64,000 nucleotides of DNA from Sphingobium jiangsuense (GCF_014196495.1 NZ_JACIDT010000002.1:427012-491011); one strand, 5' to 3'. Positions 34,619-45,534 are shown, counted from the first letter of the stretch. The notes: a model not told the origin generated them from the letters alone. Numbers and translations are program-made.

Positions 34619-36672
34619 TCCGGCACCTCTTGCGCGCTGTTGTCGCCATCCGAAGGAGGCGGGGTGTCGGCCGCGGCATTGGATGCTCCCTCTGCCGCCG
34701 GGTCCGACGCATTGGCCGCCGCGTCGACGGACGGCAGCGTGGGCGCGAGGCCCTTGGCGAGGCGATAGGCGTTCATCTGCGCCTTCTGCCGCTGCTGCGG
34801 CGTGCCACCCCATCCCTTTTCGTAGGTTTCCAGCCGCTCCATCGCCTTCACCGGGTCGACCAGATAGCTGATGCAGTCGGCCGAGATCATCGGCGCGTCC
34901 TCTATGCGGTTGGTGTGGCCGCCATGCTCGATGATGGTGGCGATCGCATAGCGGGGATTGTCATAGGGGGCATAGCCCAGGAACAGCGCATGGTCGCGCA
35001 GCTTGAACGGCAGCGAGGCATTGCCGCGCACGCCGCCCCGGCGTTCCGCCATGGTGATGCGGCGCACCTGCGCGGTGCCGGTCTTGCCCGCCATCAGCAT
35101 GCCGGGAATGGGCAGGCGGGCCGCGCCGCCGGTGCCGCCGCCGTTCACCACCGCGCTCATCGCATTGTGGATGATGTCGAGATGCTCCTGCGATATGCCG
35201 AGCGAGCCGGGGGCGGGCCGTTTCGCGCCGTAGAGCAGGTTCGGCATCAGCATCTTGCCCGATGCGAGGCGCGAGGCCATCACCGCGAGCTGGGTCGGGT
35301 TCACCAGCATATAGCCCTGGCCGATGGTGGCGTTCACCGTGTCGTAAATCTGCCATTCCTTGCCATATTTCTTCAGCTTCCACGCCGGGTCGGGCACGGT
35401 GCCGTAGCTCTGGCTAGGGTAGGGCAGCGGGAATTTCTGGCCGAGGCCGAGGCGCCGGGCCATGTCGGCGATCACCTGCATGCCGAGGCGCTGGGCGAGC
35501 ACATAGAAATAGATGTCGCAGCTCTGCGCGATGCCCCGGTGCATGTTCACCGCGCCATGGCCGCCGCGTTTCCAGCAGTGGAACAGGCCGTTGCCGACGC
35601 GGATCGCGCCGCCGCAATGCACGGTCTCGTCGGGGCTGAGACCCGCTTCCAGAAAGGACAGCGCGACCATCGGCTTGACGGTGGAGCCGGGGGGGTAAAG
35701 GCCCTGCAACGTCTTGTTGCGCAGCGGCACATGGTCGTCTTCCGACAGCATGTTCCATTCCAGATGGCTGATGCCGTCGGAAAAGCTGTTGGGGTCGAAG
35801 CTCGGCATCGACGCCATGGCGAGCACGTCGCCATTCTGGCAGTCGATCACCACCACCGATCCGCTCTGCGTGGCGAGGCGGCGGCCGGCATATTCCTGCA
35901 ACCCCGCATCGATGGTGAGGCGGATGGTCTTGCCCGGCGTGTCGGGGCGGGTGGTCAACTCGCGCACCACCTTGCCGCGCGCCGTCACCTCGACCCGCTT
36001 GGCGCCGGGCCTGCCGGTCAGGTCGCGCTCGAACGAGCGCTCCAGCCCTTCCTTGCCGATCTTGAAACCCGGCGTGATGAGCAGGGGATCGCGCCGTTCC
36101 TCATAATCCTTGGCGGAGGCGACCCCGACATAGCCGAGCAGATGGCCGACGCTCGGCCCCGCTGGATAATCGCGGGAATAGCCCTGCGCCGGGGCGACGC
36201 CGGGCAGGTCGGGCAGGCGCACCGACACGGCGGCATATTGCTCGTAGCTCAGCTTGTCGGACACCTGCACCGGCTGGAAGCCGGCGGCTTTTTCCAGATC
36301 CTCGCGGATGCGTTCCACATCGTCGGGGCCGAGCGCCAGCAGCCGGGCGAGCGTGTCGATCACCGCGTCCTTGTTGCGCAGCCGGTCGGGGATGATGTCG
36401 ACGCGGAAATCGGTGCGGTTGCGGGCGAGCGGCTTGCCGTGCCGGTCGATGATCCACCCCCGGCGCGGCGGGATGAGCGTCAGGTTGACGCGGTTGCTTT
36501 CCGACAGCAGCGAATATTTCTCGTTCTCCGCCACGCTGATCCAGCCCATGCGCGCGGCGAGCAGCATGCCGACGCCGCCCTGCAGCCCGCCCAATACCAT
36601 CGCCCGGCGGGTGAAGGTGAAGGCAAGGCTGGCTTCGGTGATATGTTTCGGGGTCAGCTTTGGAAATTTCAT
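34615..36672 (-). CDS. mrdA: Penicillin-binding protein 2
   Basis: PBP2 is the transpeptidase of the elongasome. The 685-aa protein has one N-terminal membrane anchor (about residues 25-45), a pedestal domain, and the transpeptidase domain with the serine in PPGSTVKPM near residue 330, SCD near 395 and KTGTAQV near 545. The ATG at 36672 overlaps the mreD stop (ATGA); another ATG lies five codons upstream. A long Ala-, Asp- and Ser-rich C-terminal tail follows the catalytic domain. Confidence 0.94.
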   Translation of the reverse strand: MKFPKLTPKHITEASLAFTFTRRAMVLGGLQGGVGMLLAARMGWISVAENEKYSLLSESNRVNLTLIPPRRGWIIDRHGKPLARNRTDFRVDIIPDRLRNKDAVIDTLARLLALGPDDVERIREDLEKAAGFQPVQVSDKLSYEQYAAVSVRLPDLPGVAPAQGYSRDYPAGPSVGHLLGYVGVASAKDYEERRDPLLITPGFKIGKEGLERSFERDLTGRPGAKRVEVTARGKVVRELTTRPDTPGKTIRLTIDAGLQEYAGRRLATQSGSVVVIDCQNGDVLAMASMPSFDPNSFSDGISHLEWNMLSEDDHVPLRNKTLQGLYPPGSTVKPMVALSFLEAGLSPDETVHCGGAIRVGNGLFHCWKRGGHGAVNMHRGIAQSCDIYFYVLAQRLGMQVIADMARRLGLGQKFPLPYPSQSYGTVPDPAWKLKKYGKEWQIYDTVNATIGQGYMLVNPTQLAVMASRLASGKMLMPNLLYGAKRPAPGSLGISQEHLDIIHNAMSAVVNGGGTGGAARLPIPGMLMAGKTGTAQVRRITMAERRGGVRGNASLPFKLRDHALFLGYAPYDNPRYAIATIIEHGGHTNRIEDAPMISADCISYLVDPVKAMERLETYEKGWGGTPQQRQKAQMNAYRLAKGLAPTLPSVDAAANASDPAAEGASNAAADTPPPSDGDNSAQEVPD

Positions 36673-37205
36673 GCCATCATGCGCCATCGGTCCATACCGG
36701 CGGTGATGCGCACAATAAGCGGATAGAAGAGAGCCGACCAGAGCAATTGTGGAAGAAGCAGGAATGCAGGGACGGCGCTGCCGCCCATCCGGGCGATCAG
36801 GAAGCTGCCGCCCAGGAAGGTCAGGCAGGCGGGGACGGCGATCAGCCAGTCGTGCCAGTAATCGCGCCAGAACAGGCGCTCATCGGCGAATTCGATGGCG
36901 ATGATGATGACCGACCAGAGGAAGATCGCCGTGCCCAGCGGGTTGCCGCTCATCAGGTCGTCGAATGCGCCCAGCGGCGCGCCGATCCACAGCGGCCAGA
37001 TCTCCCGGTGCAACAGGCGCCAGCTCAGCAGGAAAAGCAGGCCGAGCGGCGGCAGCGTCGGCGACTGGCTGATCAGCGGAAGCAGCGCGGGGATCATCGA
37101 CCCCAGCATCACGCACAGCACCGGCGTGCCGTGAATGCGCAGGCGGGACGGGGTGCGGCCCAGGCGGGGAACCGGCACCGGGCCGTTCAGCGATTCCCCG
37201 CTCAT
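36669..37205 (-). CDS. mreD: Rod shape-determining protein MreD
   Basis: A 178-aa integral membrane protein with about five helices (for example LLPLISQSPTLPPLGLLFLL and AIFLWSVIIIAIEF) and the MreD block PLWIGAPLGAFDDLMSGNPLG. It bridges MreC and the membrane part of the elongasome. It overlaps mreC and mrdA by four bases each. Confidence 0.9.
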   Translation of the reverse strand: MSGESLNGPVPVPRLGRTPSRLRIHGTPVLCVMLGSMIPALLPLISQSPTLPPLGLLFLLSWRLLHREIWPLWIGAPLGAFDDLMSGNPLGTAIFLWSVIIIAIEFADERLFWRDYWHDWLIAVPACLTFLGGSFLIARMGGSAVPAFLLLPQLLWSALFYPLIVRITAGMDRWRMMA

Positions 37206-38095
37206 GGCGCTGTGGCTCCGGCGGCGTTGTCGGCGGCGGGCGGTGGCGGGATGTTGGCGTCATAGGGCCGCTCTACCATCACCGCTTCCACCCGCGCCGG
37301 ACTGGCAAGCGGCACGCCGATCGCGAAGCCGCCTTTCAGCGCGACGACCACGGCCACCGGGATATTGGGGCTGTAGAGGCCGCCGGTGCCGGTGGTCACC
37401 ATGATGTCGCCGGGCTTGAACGGGCTGGTTCCCGCGCTCAGCGGACGGATTTCCAGCGTGCCGTCGTCAAGGCCGGTGGAGATGGCGGCGACATTGTCGC
37501 TGGCGCGGCGCACCGGCACGATGTTCTGGCTGTCGGTCAGCAGCAGCACGTCCGCGCTGTTGGGGCCGACGACCAGCACCCGGCCGATCAGCCCTTCGGG
37601 CGCGCGCACCGGCATGCCGGCCTGCACGCCCTGGCGCGACCCGGCATTGATGCGGGCGATGCGGCGCAGCGAGGCGGAGGAGGAACTGATGAGCCGCGCC
37701 GTCGCCACCTCGCTATCGGTGCTTTGGGTCAGCTTCAGCAGCTTCTTGAGGCGGATATTCTCCTGCTCGATCGCCTGCGCCTCGATCATCTTCACGCGGT
37801 TGGCCTCGACCTGACGGCGCAGCGCGGCATTTTGCGATCCGGCGTTGATATAGGCGAGGACATGCTCGTCGATGGAGCCGATGCCGCCGACCATGGAGCT
37901 CAACGTCGCGGAAACCGGGCGCGTGATCTCCGCCGCGCCCGCGCGCAGCACCGCGAAGCCCGCCGGATCGGCCTTGGCGAGGACCAGGGCGACCAGCCCG
38001 GTTATGGCCCCGGCGATGGCGATCACATAGCTGGCGAACAGGCTATATTGAGCCCGTCTGTTGATTCCGGGACGGCGGCTCGTCGATCGCGCCAT
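37202..38095 (-). CDS. mreC: Rod shape-determining protein MreC
   Basis: A 297-aa bitopic protein: a cytoplasmic start, one helix near residues 18-40, a coiled coil (about 75-115, with LRRQVEANRVKMIEAQAIEQ), and the periplasmic beta domains (GRVLVVGPNSADVLLLTDSQ, PGDIMVTTGTGGLYSPNIPV). It organises PBP2 and RodA around MreB filaments. Its stop overlaps mreD; mreB lies 24 nt upstream. Confidence 0.94.
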   Translation of the reverse strand: MARSTSRRPGINRRAQYSLFASYVIAIAGAITGLVALVLAKADPAGFAVLRAGAAEITRPVSATLSSMVGGIGSIDEHVLAYINAGSQNAALRRQVEANRVKMIEAQAIEQENIRLKKLLKLTQSTDSEVATARLISSSSASLRRIARINAGSRQGVQAGMPVRAPEGLIGRVLVVGPNSADVLLLTDSQNIVPVRRASDNVAAISTGLDDGTLEIRPLSAGTSPFKPGDIMVTTGTGGLYSPNIPVAVVVALKGGFAIGVPLASPARVEAVMVERPYDANIPPPPAADNAAGATAP

Positions 38096-38119
38096 CGCAG
38101 AAGCTCTCCCTCAGCCGGA

Positions 38120-39268
<1,149 letters not shown>

Positions 39269-39312
39269 TTACCGGGTCGCGGAAAGCGTCCGCTTGGGCT
39301 ACTCACGAACAT

Positions 39313-41181
39313 ATGTCAATACGCCGTCTGCCCGAACATCTCATCAACCGCATCGCCGCGGGCGAAGTGGTTGAAAGACCCGCCAGCGCCCTCAAGGAAC
39401 TGGTCGAAAATGCCATAGACGCGGGCGCGGAAAGAATAGCGGTGAGGCTGGCAAATGGCGGGCTGGACCGAATCGAGGTGGTCGATGACGGCTGCGGCGT
39501 GGCGCCTGCCGACATGGCCCTCGCGCTGGAGCGGCATGCGACCTCCAAGCTGCCCGACGAGCGCATAGAAGCCGTCGAAACGCTCGGCTTTCGCGGTGAA
39601 GCGCTGCCGTCGATCGCCAGCGTCGCCCGGCTGACGATGGAAAGCCGGGTGCGCGGGGCCGACGGCTGGCGGCGGATCGTGGACAATGGCCAGCTCGCGG
39701 GCGAGGGACCGCATGCGATGCCGCCGGGCACCGCGATCCGGGTGGAGGACCTGTTCGCCCGCGTGCCCGCGCGGCGCAAGTTCCTGCGCTCGCCCCGGTC
39801 CGAATATGGCGCCTGCCTCGACATCGTCCGGCGGCTGGCGATGGCGCATCCCGATATCTCCTTCTCGCTGGAGCATGACGGGCGGCGCACGCTCGCGGTG
39901 CAGGGCGGCGAGGGGCGGGAGGATCGCGTCGCCGCGCTGATCGACCGGGCGCTGGCCGACAATCATGTGGTCGTGTCGCTGGAGCGCGAGGGGCTGCGCC
40001 TCGCCGGGGTGGCGAGCCTGCCGACCTTCAACCGGGGCGTGGCCGATCATCTCTACCTCTTCGTCAACGGCCGCCCGGTGCGCGATCGGCTGGTGACGGG
40101 CGCGGTGCGCGCCGCCTATGCGGACCTGCTCGCGCGGGACAGGCATCCGGTGCTGGCGCTGTTCCTCGACGTGCCGCCGGGCGAGGTCGACGTGAACGTC
40201 CACCCGGCCAAGACCGAGGTGCGCTTCCGCGATCCCGCCTTGGTGCGTGGCATGCTGGTGAGCGGCATCAAGCGGGCGCTGGACGATGCCGGGTTCCGCT
40301 CCGCCCAGCGGCCGGACGCGGCGTCGATGATGGCATGGCGGGCCGAGCCCGTTTCTCCGACGCCGATCGGCCGCACGCCGATCTTCGATTTCGCCGCGCC
40401 GCCGCCTGCCGGGGGAGCGGGGAAGGCGGCGATCCCGCCTTCCTTCTATGGCATCCCGCCGCAGCAGAGCGGGGCGGCGGCGCCGTCGCTGTCCGACGCG
40501 GTGCGGTCCTACTGGTCGGGCGACCTGTCGCAGCCCGCGCCCTCGCTCGCCCCCGCCGCGCGCGCGGAGGCCGCCGAAGCCGCGCCGCCCGACGGGGCGC
40601 AGTTCCCGCTGGGCGTGGCGCGCGGGCAGGTCGCCAAGACCTATATCGTCGCGGAGGCCGAGGACGGCCTCGTCATCGTCGACCAGCATGCCGCGCATGA
40701 ACGGCTGGTGCTGGAGCGGATGCGCCGCGCGCTTGCCGGATCGGGCGTCGCCGCGCAGGCGCTGCTGCTGCCGGAGGTGGTGGAACTGGACGAACCGGCC
40801 TGCGACCGGCTGGAGGCGCGGCTGGAGGAACTGCGCGAATTCGGGCTGGAGCTGGAGCGCTTCGGTCCCTCGGCGATGCTGGTGCGGGCGACCCCGGCGA
40901 TGCTCGGCAATGGCGACACGCAGGGGCTGGTGCGCGATCTGGCCGACGATCTGGCGCAGGCGGACGAGGCGCTGACGCTGCGCGAGCGGTTGGATCATGT
41001 CGCGGCGACCATGGCCTGCCACGGCTCGGTGCGCGCGGGGCGGGTGCTGTCGGTCGCCGAGATGAACGCGCTCTTGCGGGAAATGGAGGTGACGCCCCAT
41101 AGCGGCCAGTGCAATCATGGCCGTCCGACCTGGGTGAAGCTGGCCCATGGCGACATCGAAAAGCTGTTCGGCCGAAAATGA
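39313..41181 (+). CDS. mutL: DNA mismatch repair protein MutL
   Basis: This 622-aa protein has the GHKL ATPase start (RIAAGEVVERPASALKELVE, NAIDAGAERIAV, VVDDGCGV, LGFRGEALPSIASVARL), a Pro/Ala-rich linker (about 340-450), and the dimerisation domain. The C-terminal DQHAAHERLVLE fits the DQHA(x)2E(x)4E nicking-endonuclease motif. ACHGSVRAG and QCNHGRPTW complete the metal site. It is therefore expected to nick DNA itself, consistent with bacteria that lack MutH. Confidence 0.96.
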   Translation: MSIRRLPEHLINRIAAGEVVERPASALKELVENAIDAGAERIAVRLANGGLDRIEVVDDGCGVAPADMALALERHATSKLPDERIEAVETLGFRGEALPSIASVARLTMESRVRGADGWRRIVDNGQLAGEGPHAMPPGTAIRVEDLFARVPARRKFLRSPRSEYGACLDIVRRLAMAHPDISFSLEHDGRRTLAVQGGEGREDRVAALIDRALADNHVVVSLEREGLRLAGVASLPTFNRGVADHLYLFVNGRPVRDRLVTGAVRAAYADLLARDRHPVLALFLDVPPGEVDVNVHPAKTEVRFRDPALVRGMLVSGIKRALDDAGFRSAQRPDAASMMAWRAEPVSPTPIGRTPIFDFAAPPPAGGAGKAAIPPSFYGIPPQQSGAAAPSLSDAVRSYWSGDLSQPAPSLAPAARAEAAEAAPPDGAQFPLGVARGQVAKTYIVAEAEDGLVIVDQHAAHERLVLERMRRALAGSGVAAQALLLPEVVELDEPACDRLEARLEELREFGLELERFGPSAMLVRATPAMLGNGDTQGLVRDLADDLAQADEALTLRERLDHVAATMACHGSVRAGRVLSVAEMNALLREMEVTPHSGQCNHGRPTWVKLAHGDIEKLFGRK

Positions 41182-41252
41182 TGCCGCCCGCCTGCTCTTC
41201 CCCCGCCCAATTCAGCGGAGCTTCATAATTGCCTTTGCACAAATCCCCGGCC

Positions 41253-41879
41253 ATGACCGTCCGTTCTCTCCTTCTGCTGTCCGGCCTGTCCCTGATGCTC
41301 GCGGCCTGCTCGCACGACCCGCAGCCGTCCGCGAACGAGGGCGGCGGGAACAGTGTGTCCAACGTGGTGGCGAACGCCATCGACGATGCGGAAAGCGCCG
41401 TCGATGAAGTGGTGAACAGCGCCGATCCGGCCCCCGTCAACCTGATGAGCGCACAGCTGCCCTCCGGCTGGGGGCGGGATGCCGATGCCTTTACCGATCA
41501 GGATATCGCGCTGGAGCCGATAACGGACGCGGCCACGCTGCGCGGCGCGAAGGAGATGGGCTGCACCTTCCTGACCGATGGCACCGACCAGCCGATCCTT
41601 GTCGCCAAGGCCGAGCTGCGCGCCGATGCGAAGGCGGTGGCGGTGGTCGGCAATGCGGGCGTCCGTCAGCGGCTGGTCAGCGCCGATGCGGGCGGCTTCA
41701 CCGCGCTGGCCAGCGGCATGCGCTTCGATGGGCGGGGTGCCTCGGTCGCCGTAAAGCTCAAGAGCCGGGTGTCGCTGACGCCGGTGGGCAAGGATTCCTC
41801 CTATCCCGCCAATCTGATGGTGACCGCCGGACAGAGCCGCCAGCGCATCTATTCCGGGCGCTGGATCTGCGGGCTGTAG
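41253..41879 (+). CDS. Putative lipoprotein, unknown function
   Basis: A 208-aa protein with a lipoprotein signal peptide (SLLLLSGLSLMLAACS, lipobox LAAC with Cys near residue 18) followed by a low-complexity spacer and a folded part containing MGCTFLTDG and a C-terminal RIYSGRWICGL. It is expected in the periplasmic face of a membrane. I do not recognise the family. The ATG at 41253 places the basic N-region correctly; a TTG at 41229 is less likely. Confidence 0.72.
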   Translation: MTVRSLLLLSGLSLMLAACSHDPQPSANEGGGNSVSNVVANAIDDAESAVDEVVNSADPAPVNLMSAQLPSGWGRDADAFTDQDIALEPITDAATLRGAKEMGCTFLTDGTDQPILVAKAELRADAKAVAVVGNAGVRQRLVSADAGGFTALASGMRFDGRGASVAVKLKSRVSLTPVGKDSSYPANLMVTAGQSRQRIYSGRWICGL

Positions 41880-41901
41880 GCCGCGCGCGCCTGCCTGTTT
41901 T

Positions 41902-42354
41902 TCAGGGCCGGCGTTGCATCATGCCGATGGAAATCTGGCTCATCACCGCTTCGCCATGCTGGTTGAGCGTGGTCCAGCGCCCGCGGATGACGCCGCGGTC
42001 GGGCTTGCTGCGGGAGGGCATTTTTTCCAGCAATTCCGTCTCCACGCTCAGCACGTCGCCGGGGTAGACGGGGCGCAGCCAGCGCAATTCGTCCATGCCG
42101 ATGCCGCCCAGGCTCGCCTTGTCGAGGCCGATCGCCTGCCAGTGGTCGGTGATGAGGCGCATGGTGATCGCCGCCGTGTGCCAGCCGCTCGCCGCGAGAC
42201 GGCCGAAGAGGGAGGCCGCCGCCGCCTCGTCGTCGAGGTGGAAGGGCTGCGGGTCGTAGCGCCCGGCAAAGGCCAGCACTTCCTCGCGGGTGACTTCGTA
42301 GCGGCCGAAGCGTTCGATCTTGCCGATCTCCAGATCGTCGAAATAGAGTGTCAT
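41902..42354 (-). CDS. MaoC-family hotdog dehydratase
   Basis: A 150-aa hotdog-fold protein of the MaoC/enoyl-CoA hydratase-2 type. The hydratase motif is YDPQPFHLDDEAAAAS near residues 33-48 with the catalytic Asp and His, followed by ASGWHTAAITMRL. RPVYPGDVLSVETELLE is typical of the fold. It would hydrate or dehydrate an acyl-CoA; the substrate is unknown. No fatty-acid gene is adjacent. It is convergent with the lipoprotein gene. Confidence 0.87.
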   Translation of the reverse strand: MTLYFDDLEIGKIERFGRYEVTREEVLAFAGRYDPQPFHLDDEAAAASLFGRLAASGWHTAAITMRLITDHWQAIGLDKASLGGIGMDELRWLRPVYPGDVLSVETELLEKMPSRSKPDRGVIRGRWTTLNQHGEAVMSQISIGMMQRRP

Positions 42355-42451
42355 GCGGTCCTGATGGCATAAAGGTGGGGCAAGGGAAAGCGCGGGGCGC
42401 GCGGCGAGGGCGGCCGAATGGGATGCAGATCGGCGGGATGCGGGCGCGCGG

Positions 42452-42895
42452 TCATGGCTGGCCGGGTTCCGCCCCGGCGGCGGCTCTTTTGGCCATGGAA
42501 AGGCTCATCGAGCGCATTGAGTCGAGCAGCGCGCGGGCAAGCGCCGGGTCGCGCGCGGCGACATCCTCCATCGCTTCCTCCATGCAGCCGATCCATTGCT
42601 CCGCCGTGCGGCGGTCGATCCCCGGCATGGCGGCATGGGCCGACATGATGCAGGCGCCCGGATTGCGATCGAACCAGTCGCGCGGCCCGCCCATCCAGCC
42701 GACCAGAAAATCCGTCAGCCTTTCGCGCATCGGGTCGAGGTCGTCGGCATGGATCGCCCGCAAGTCGCGATAGGCCGGGTTGCCGTCCATCCGGTCGTAA
42801 AAGCGCCCGACGAGGGAAGCGACGGCCGCCCGCCCGCCGATCCGGTCGAACGGCGAGCGCGGCCTGGCGGTGATCCTTTGCGGGCGCAGGCTCAT
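42452..42895 (-). CDS. Group II truncated hemoglobin
   Basis: A 147-aa protein of the truncated 2/2 globin type, group II (GlbO-like). Seen are FDRIGGRAAVASLVGRFYDR, DDLDPMRERLTDFLVGWMGG, RDWFDRNPGACIMSAHAAMP and EQWIGCMEEAM. The block after WMGG and the haem-ligating His region match the group. It may bind oxygen or handle nitric oxide or peroxide; no physiological role can be fixed from context. It lies 20 nt downstream of ychF. Confidence 0.87.
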   Translation of the reverse strand: MSLRPQRITARPRSPFDRIGGRAAVASLVGRFYDRMDGNPAYRDLRAIHADDLDPMRERLTDFLVGWMGGPRDWFDRNPGACIMSAHAAMPGIDRRTAEQWIGCMEEAMEDVAARDPALARALLDSMRSMSLSMAKRAAAGAEPGQP

Positions 42896-42915
42896 GATGC
42901 CGGGGCGCGCGCGGA

Positions 42916-44013
42916 TCAGCTGTGCAGGAAGTGCATCACGTCGCCGTCCTGCACCACATAATTCTTGCCCTCGGCGCGCAGCTTGCCCGCCTCGCGCGCC
43001 TTGGCCTCGCCGCCCAGCGCGACATAATCGTCATAGGCGATGGTTTCGGCGCGGATGAAGCCTTTCTCGAAATCGCTGTGGATCTCGCCCGCCGCATTGG
43101 GGGCGGTGGCGCCCTTGTGGACGGTCCAGGCGCGCGCTTCCTTCGGCCCGACGGTGAAGAAGGTGATGAGGTGCAACAGTTCGTATCCTGCGCGGATCAC
43201 GCGGGCGAGACCGGTTTCCTCAAGGCCCAGTTCGGCGAGGAATTCCATGCGCTCGGCCGCATCCATGCCGACCAGATCGGCCTCGATCGCTGCGGAAACG
43301 ACGACGGCCTGCGCGCCCTCGGCGGCGGCCTTCTCGAACACCTTCGCGCTGAAGGCGTTGCCGGTCGCCGCACTCTCTTCCTCGACATTGCAGACATAGA
43401 GCACGGGCTTGGAGGTCAGCAGTTGCGCTTGACGGAACACGCGCAGTTCCTCGTCATCGGCGGGGATGACGAGGCGGGCGGGCTTGCCCTCGCGCAGCAG
43501 GTCGAGCGCCTGCCCCAGCACCGAAGCGATGAGCTTGCTTTCCTTGTCGCCCTGCGCGGCCTTCTTTTGTGCCGCAGGCACCCGCTTTTCGAGGGATTCG
43601 AGGTCGGCGAGCATCAACTCGGTCTCGACCGTCTCGGCATCGGCGATGGGATCGACGCGGTTGTCGACATGCTGGATGTCGTCATTCTCGAAGCAGCGCA
43701 GCACGTGGACGATCGCGTCCACCTCGCGGATATTGCCGAGGAACTGGTTGCCCAGGCCCTCGCCCTTGGACGCGCCGCGCACGAGGCCCGCGATATCGAC
43801 GAAGGCAAGCTGGGTCGGGATGATCTTCTGGCTGCCCGCGATCGCGGCGAGCTTGTCCAGCCGCGCATCGGGCACCGCGACATTGCCGACATTCGGCTCG
43901 ATCGTGCAGAAGGGATAATTGGCCGCCTGCGCCGCCTGCGTTTCGGTGAGCGCGTTGAACAGCGTGGACTTGCCGACATTGGGCAAGCCGACGATACCGC
44001 ATTTGAAACCCAT
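42916..44013 (-). CDS. ychF: Redox-regulated ATPase/GTPase YchF
   Basis: A 365-aa Obg-family P-loop protein that prefers ATP: G1 GLPNVGKSTLFNALT, G3 DIAGLVRGASKGEGLGNQFL, the coiled insertion with LADLESLEKRVPAAQKK, and the C-terminal TGS-like domain (TFFTVGPKEARAWTVHKGATA). It associates with ribosomes and stress responses in other bacteria. It follows pth after 13 nt, a very common arrangement. Confidence 0.96.
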   Translation of the reverse strand: MGFKCGIVGLPNVGKSTLFNALTETQAAQAANYPFCTIEPNVGNVAVPDARLDKLAAIAGSQKIIPTQLAFVDIAGLVRGASKGEGLGNQFLGNIREVDAIVHVLRCFENDDIQHVDNRVDPIADAETVETELMLADLESLEKRVPAAQKKAAQGDKESKLIASVLGQALDLLREGKPARLVIPADDEELRVFRQAQLLTSKPVLYVCNVEEESAATGNAFSAKVFEKAAAEGAQAVVVSAAIEADLVGMDAAERMEFLAELGLEETGLARVIRAGYELLHLITFFTVGPKEARAWTVHKGATAPNAAGEIHSDFEKGFIRAETIAYDDYVALGGEAKAREAGKLRAEGKNYVVQDGDVMHFLHS

Positions 44014-44026
44014 ATCCCTTTGATCC

Positions 44027-44599
44027 TTATGCGTCTTGCTGGCGAAGAGCGATGTCGTTCATGAAGCGGGCGTCGTCGCCTCTGGCGAGCCATTCCGCCT
44101 CCGCGCCGATCGCGCCGAGCATGTCGGTGAGCGCGTCTGTCTCGCTCTTGTGGTAATTGGAAAGGACATGGCCATGGACCCTGTCCTTGTGGCCGGGGTG
44201 GCCGATGCCGATCCGTACCCGGCGGAATTCCTTGCCGATATGCGCGTCGGTGGAGCGCAGGCCGTTATGCCCCGCCGTGCCGCCGCCGCGCTTCACCTTC
44301 ACCTTCATCGGCGCGAGGTCGAGCTCGTCGTGAAAGACGGTCACGTCCTCGGGCGCGAGCTTGTAGAAATCGACCGCCGCGCGGACGGCGCGGCCGCTTT
44401 CGTTCATGAAGGTCGCGGGCTTCAGCAGCAGAATCTTTTCAGGGCCGAGCCGCCCTTCGGCGACCCAGCCCTGAAACTGCTTCTTCCACGGCGAAAAGCG
44501 GTGCATGTCGGCGATCAGGTCGAGCGCCATGAAGCCGACATTGTGCCGGTGGAGCGCATAGTGCGTGCCGGGATTGCCGAGGCCAACCCAGAGTTGCAT
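44027..44599 (-). CDS. pth: Peptidyl-tRNA hydrolase
   Basis: A 190-aa enzyme that frees tRNA from stalled peptidyl-tRNA. Family marks: VGLGNPGTHYALHRHNVGFMALD with the catalytic His near residue 20, KPATFMNESGRAV, FHDELDLAPMKVKVKRGGGTAGHNGLRS, and RIGIGHPGHK. It sits between rplY and ychF, which is the usual ribosome-maintenance cluster. Confidence 0.96.
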   Translation of the reverse strand: MQLWVGLGNPGTHYALHRHNVGFMALDLIADMHRFSPWKKQFQGWVAEGRLGPEKILLLKPATFMNESGRAVRAAVDFYKLAPEDVTVFHDELDLAPMKVKVKRGGGTAGHNGLRSTDAHIGKEFRRVRIGIGHPGHKDRVHGHVLSNYHKSETDALTDMLGAIGAEAEWLARGDDARFMNDIALRQQDA

Positions 44600-44638
44600 G
44601 TGCGCTCCCCCGCCTTTCGCGCCAAAACCGGGAAGGGA

Positions 44639-45256
44639 TTATTCCCCTTCGCCCTCGGTCTTGGTGGTGTCGCCTTCTTCGCTCTTCAGCGAGGACGGAG
44701 CGACGATGGTCGCGAGGGTGAAGTCGCGGTCGTCGATCGCGGTCTTCGCGCCCTTGGGCAGCTTGACGGCGCTGATGTGGATGGAATCGCCGACTTCGAA
44801 GCCGGTCAGGTCCACGACCAGATCGTCGGGAATCTCGGCCGCGTCGCAGATCAGCTCGACTTCGTGACGGACGATGTTCAGCACGCCGCCGCGCTTTAGG
44901 CCCGGCGAGGCCGCTTCATTGGCGAAGACGACCGGCACGTTGACGCTGACCGTGGTGTGCTCGCCGACGCGCAGGAAGTCCGCGTGCAGCGGGCGGTCGG
45001 TGACGGGGTGGAATTCGACGTCCTTGGGCAGGGTGCGGACGGCCTTGCCGTTCACTTCCACCATGACCACGGAATTGAAGAAATGGCCGGTGCCCAGCAG
45101 CTTGTTGAGGAGCTTTTCCTCGACATGGACCAGGGTCGGTTCTTCGTTATTGCCATAAATGACGGCGGGTACGCGGCCTTCGCGGCGCAGAGCGCGGGAG
45201 GCTCCCTTGCCAGCCCGTTCGCGTACCTCGGCCGACAGCGTAAGCTGATCGCTCAT
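44639..45256 (-). CDS. rplY: 50S ribosomal protein L25 (Ctc/general stress form)
   Basis: A 205-aa two-domain L25 that binds 5S rRNA. The N-terminal domain reads [30 protein letters not shown]; the longer C-terminal TL5-like domain follows ([40 protein letters not shown]) and ends in an acidic tail. The ATG at 45256 starts the conserved domain directly. The operon order rplY-pth-ychF is standard. Confidence 0.95.
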   Translation of the reverse strand: MSDQLTLSAEVRERAGKGASRALRREGRVPAVIYGNNEEPTLVHVEEKLLNKLLGTGHFFNSVVMVEVNGKAVRTLPKDVEFHPVTDRPLHADFLRVGEHTTVSVNVPVVFANEAASPGLKRGGVLNIVRHEVELICDAAEIPDDLVVDLTGFEVGDSIHISAVKLPKGAKTAIDDRDFTLATIVAPSSLKSEEGDTTKTEGEGE

Positions 45257-45357
45257 TGCATGTCTCCAGGTTTTACAGTGCACATATGCCGCCACGCCTC
45301 CAGGGATGACCATGACGGACGGGCGGCCAATAGCAGAAATGCGCGAGAAGGCAAGGG

Positions 45358-45494
45358 GCGGTTCGATAGGCGGTCCATGCGGGGCTGCAAAACGCGCTAT
45401 CCTGCGCTTCGGTGCTCACGGACCTCAAGTCCGCTGCGCTCCGATGCTCGGACGGCACATTTTTCGCCTCCGCCTGAACTGCCTATCGAACCGC
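45358..45494. repeat. Long-range inverted repeat with 109-nt centre
   Basis: GCGGTTCGATAGGC (45358-45371) and GCCTATCGAACCGC (45481-45494) are exact reverse complements. The centre contains CTCACGGACCTCAAGTCCGC and GCTCCGATGCTCGGA, further short palindromes. The gap 45257-45651 between rplY and the TraB gene holds this element and the family B repeat, and no credible gene. Whether it is a structured RNA or a mobile repeat is unknown. Confidence 0.6.
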
Positions 45495-45534
45495 CCTGCC
45501 GGCGGGTTTGGATTGGCTGTCAACATCAAAACGC

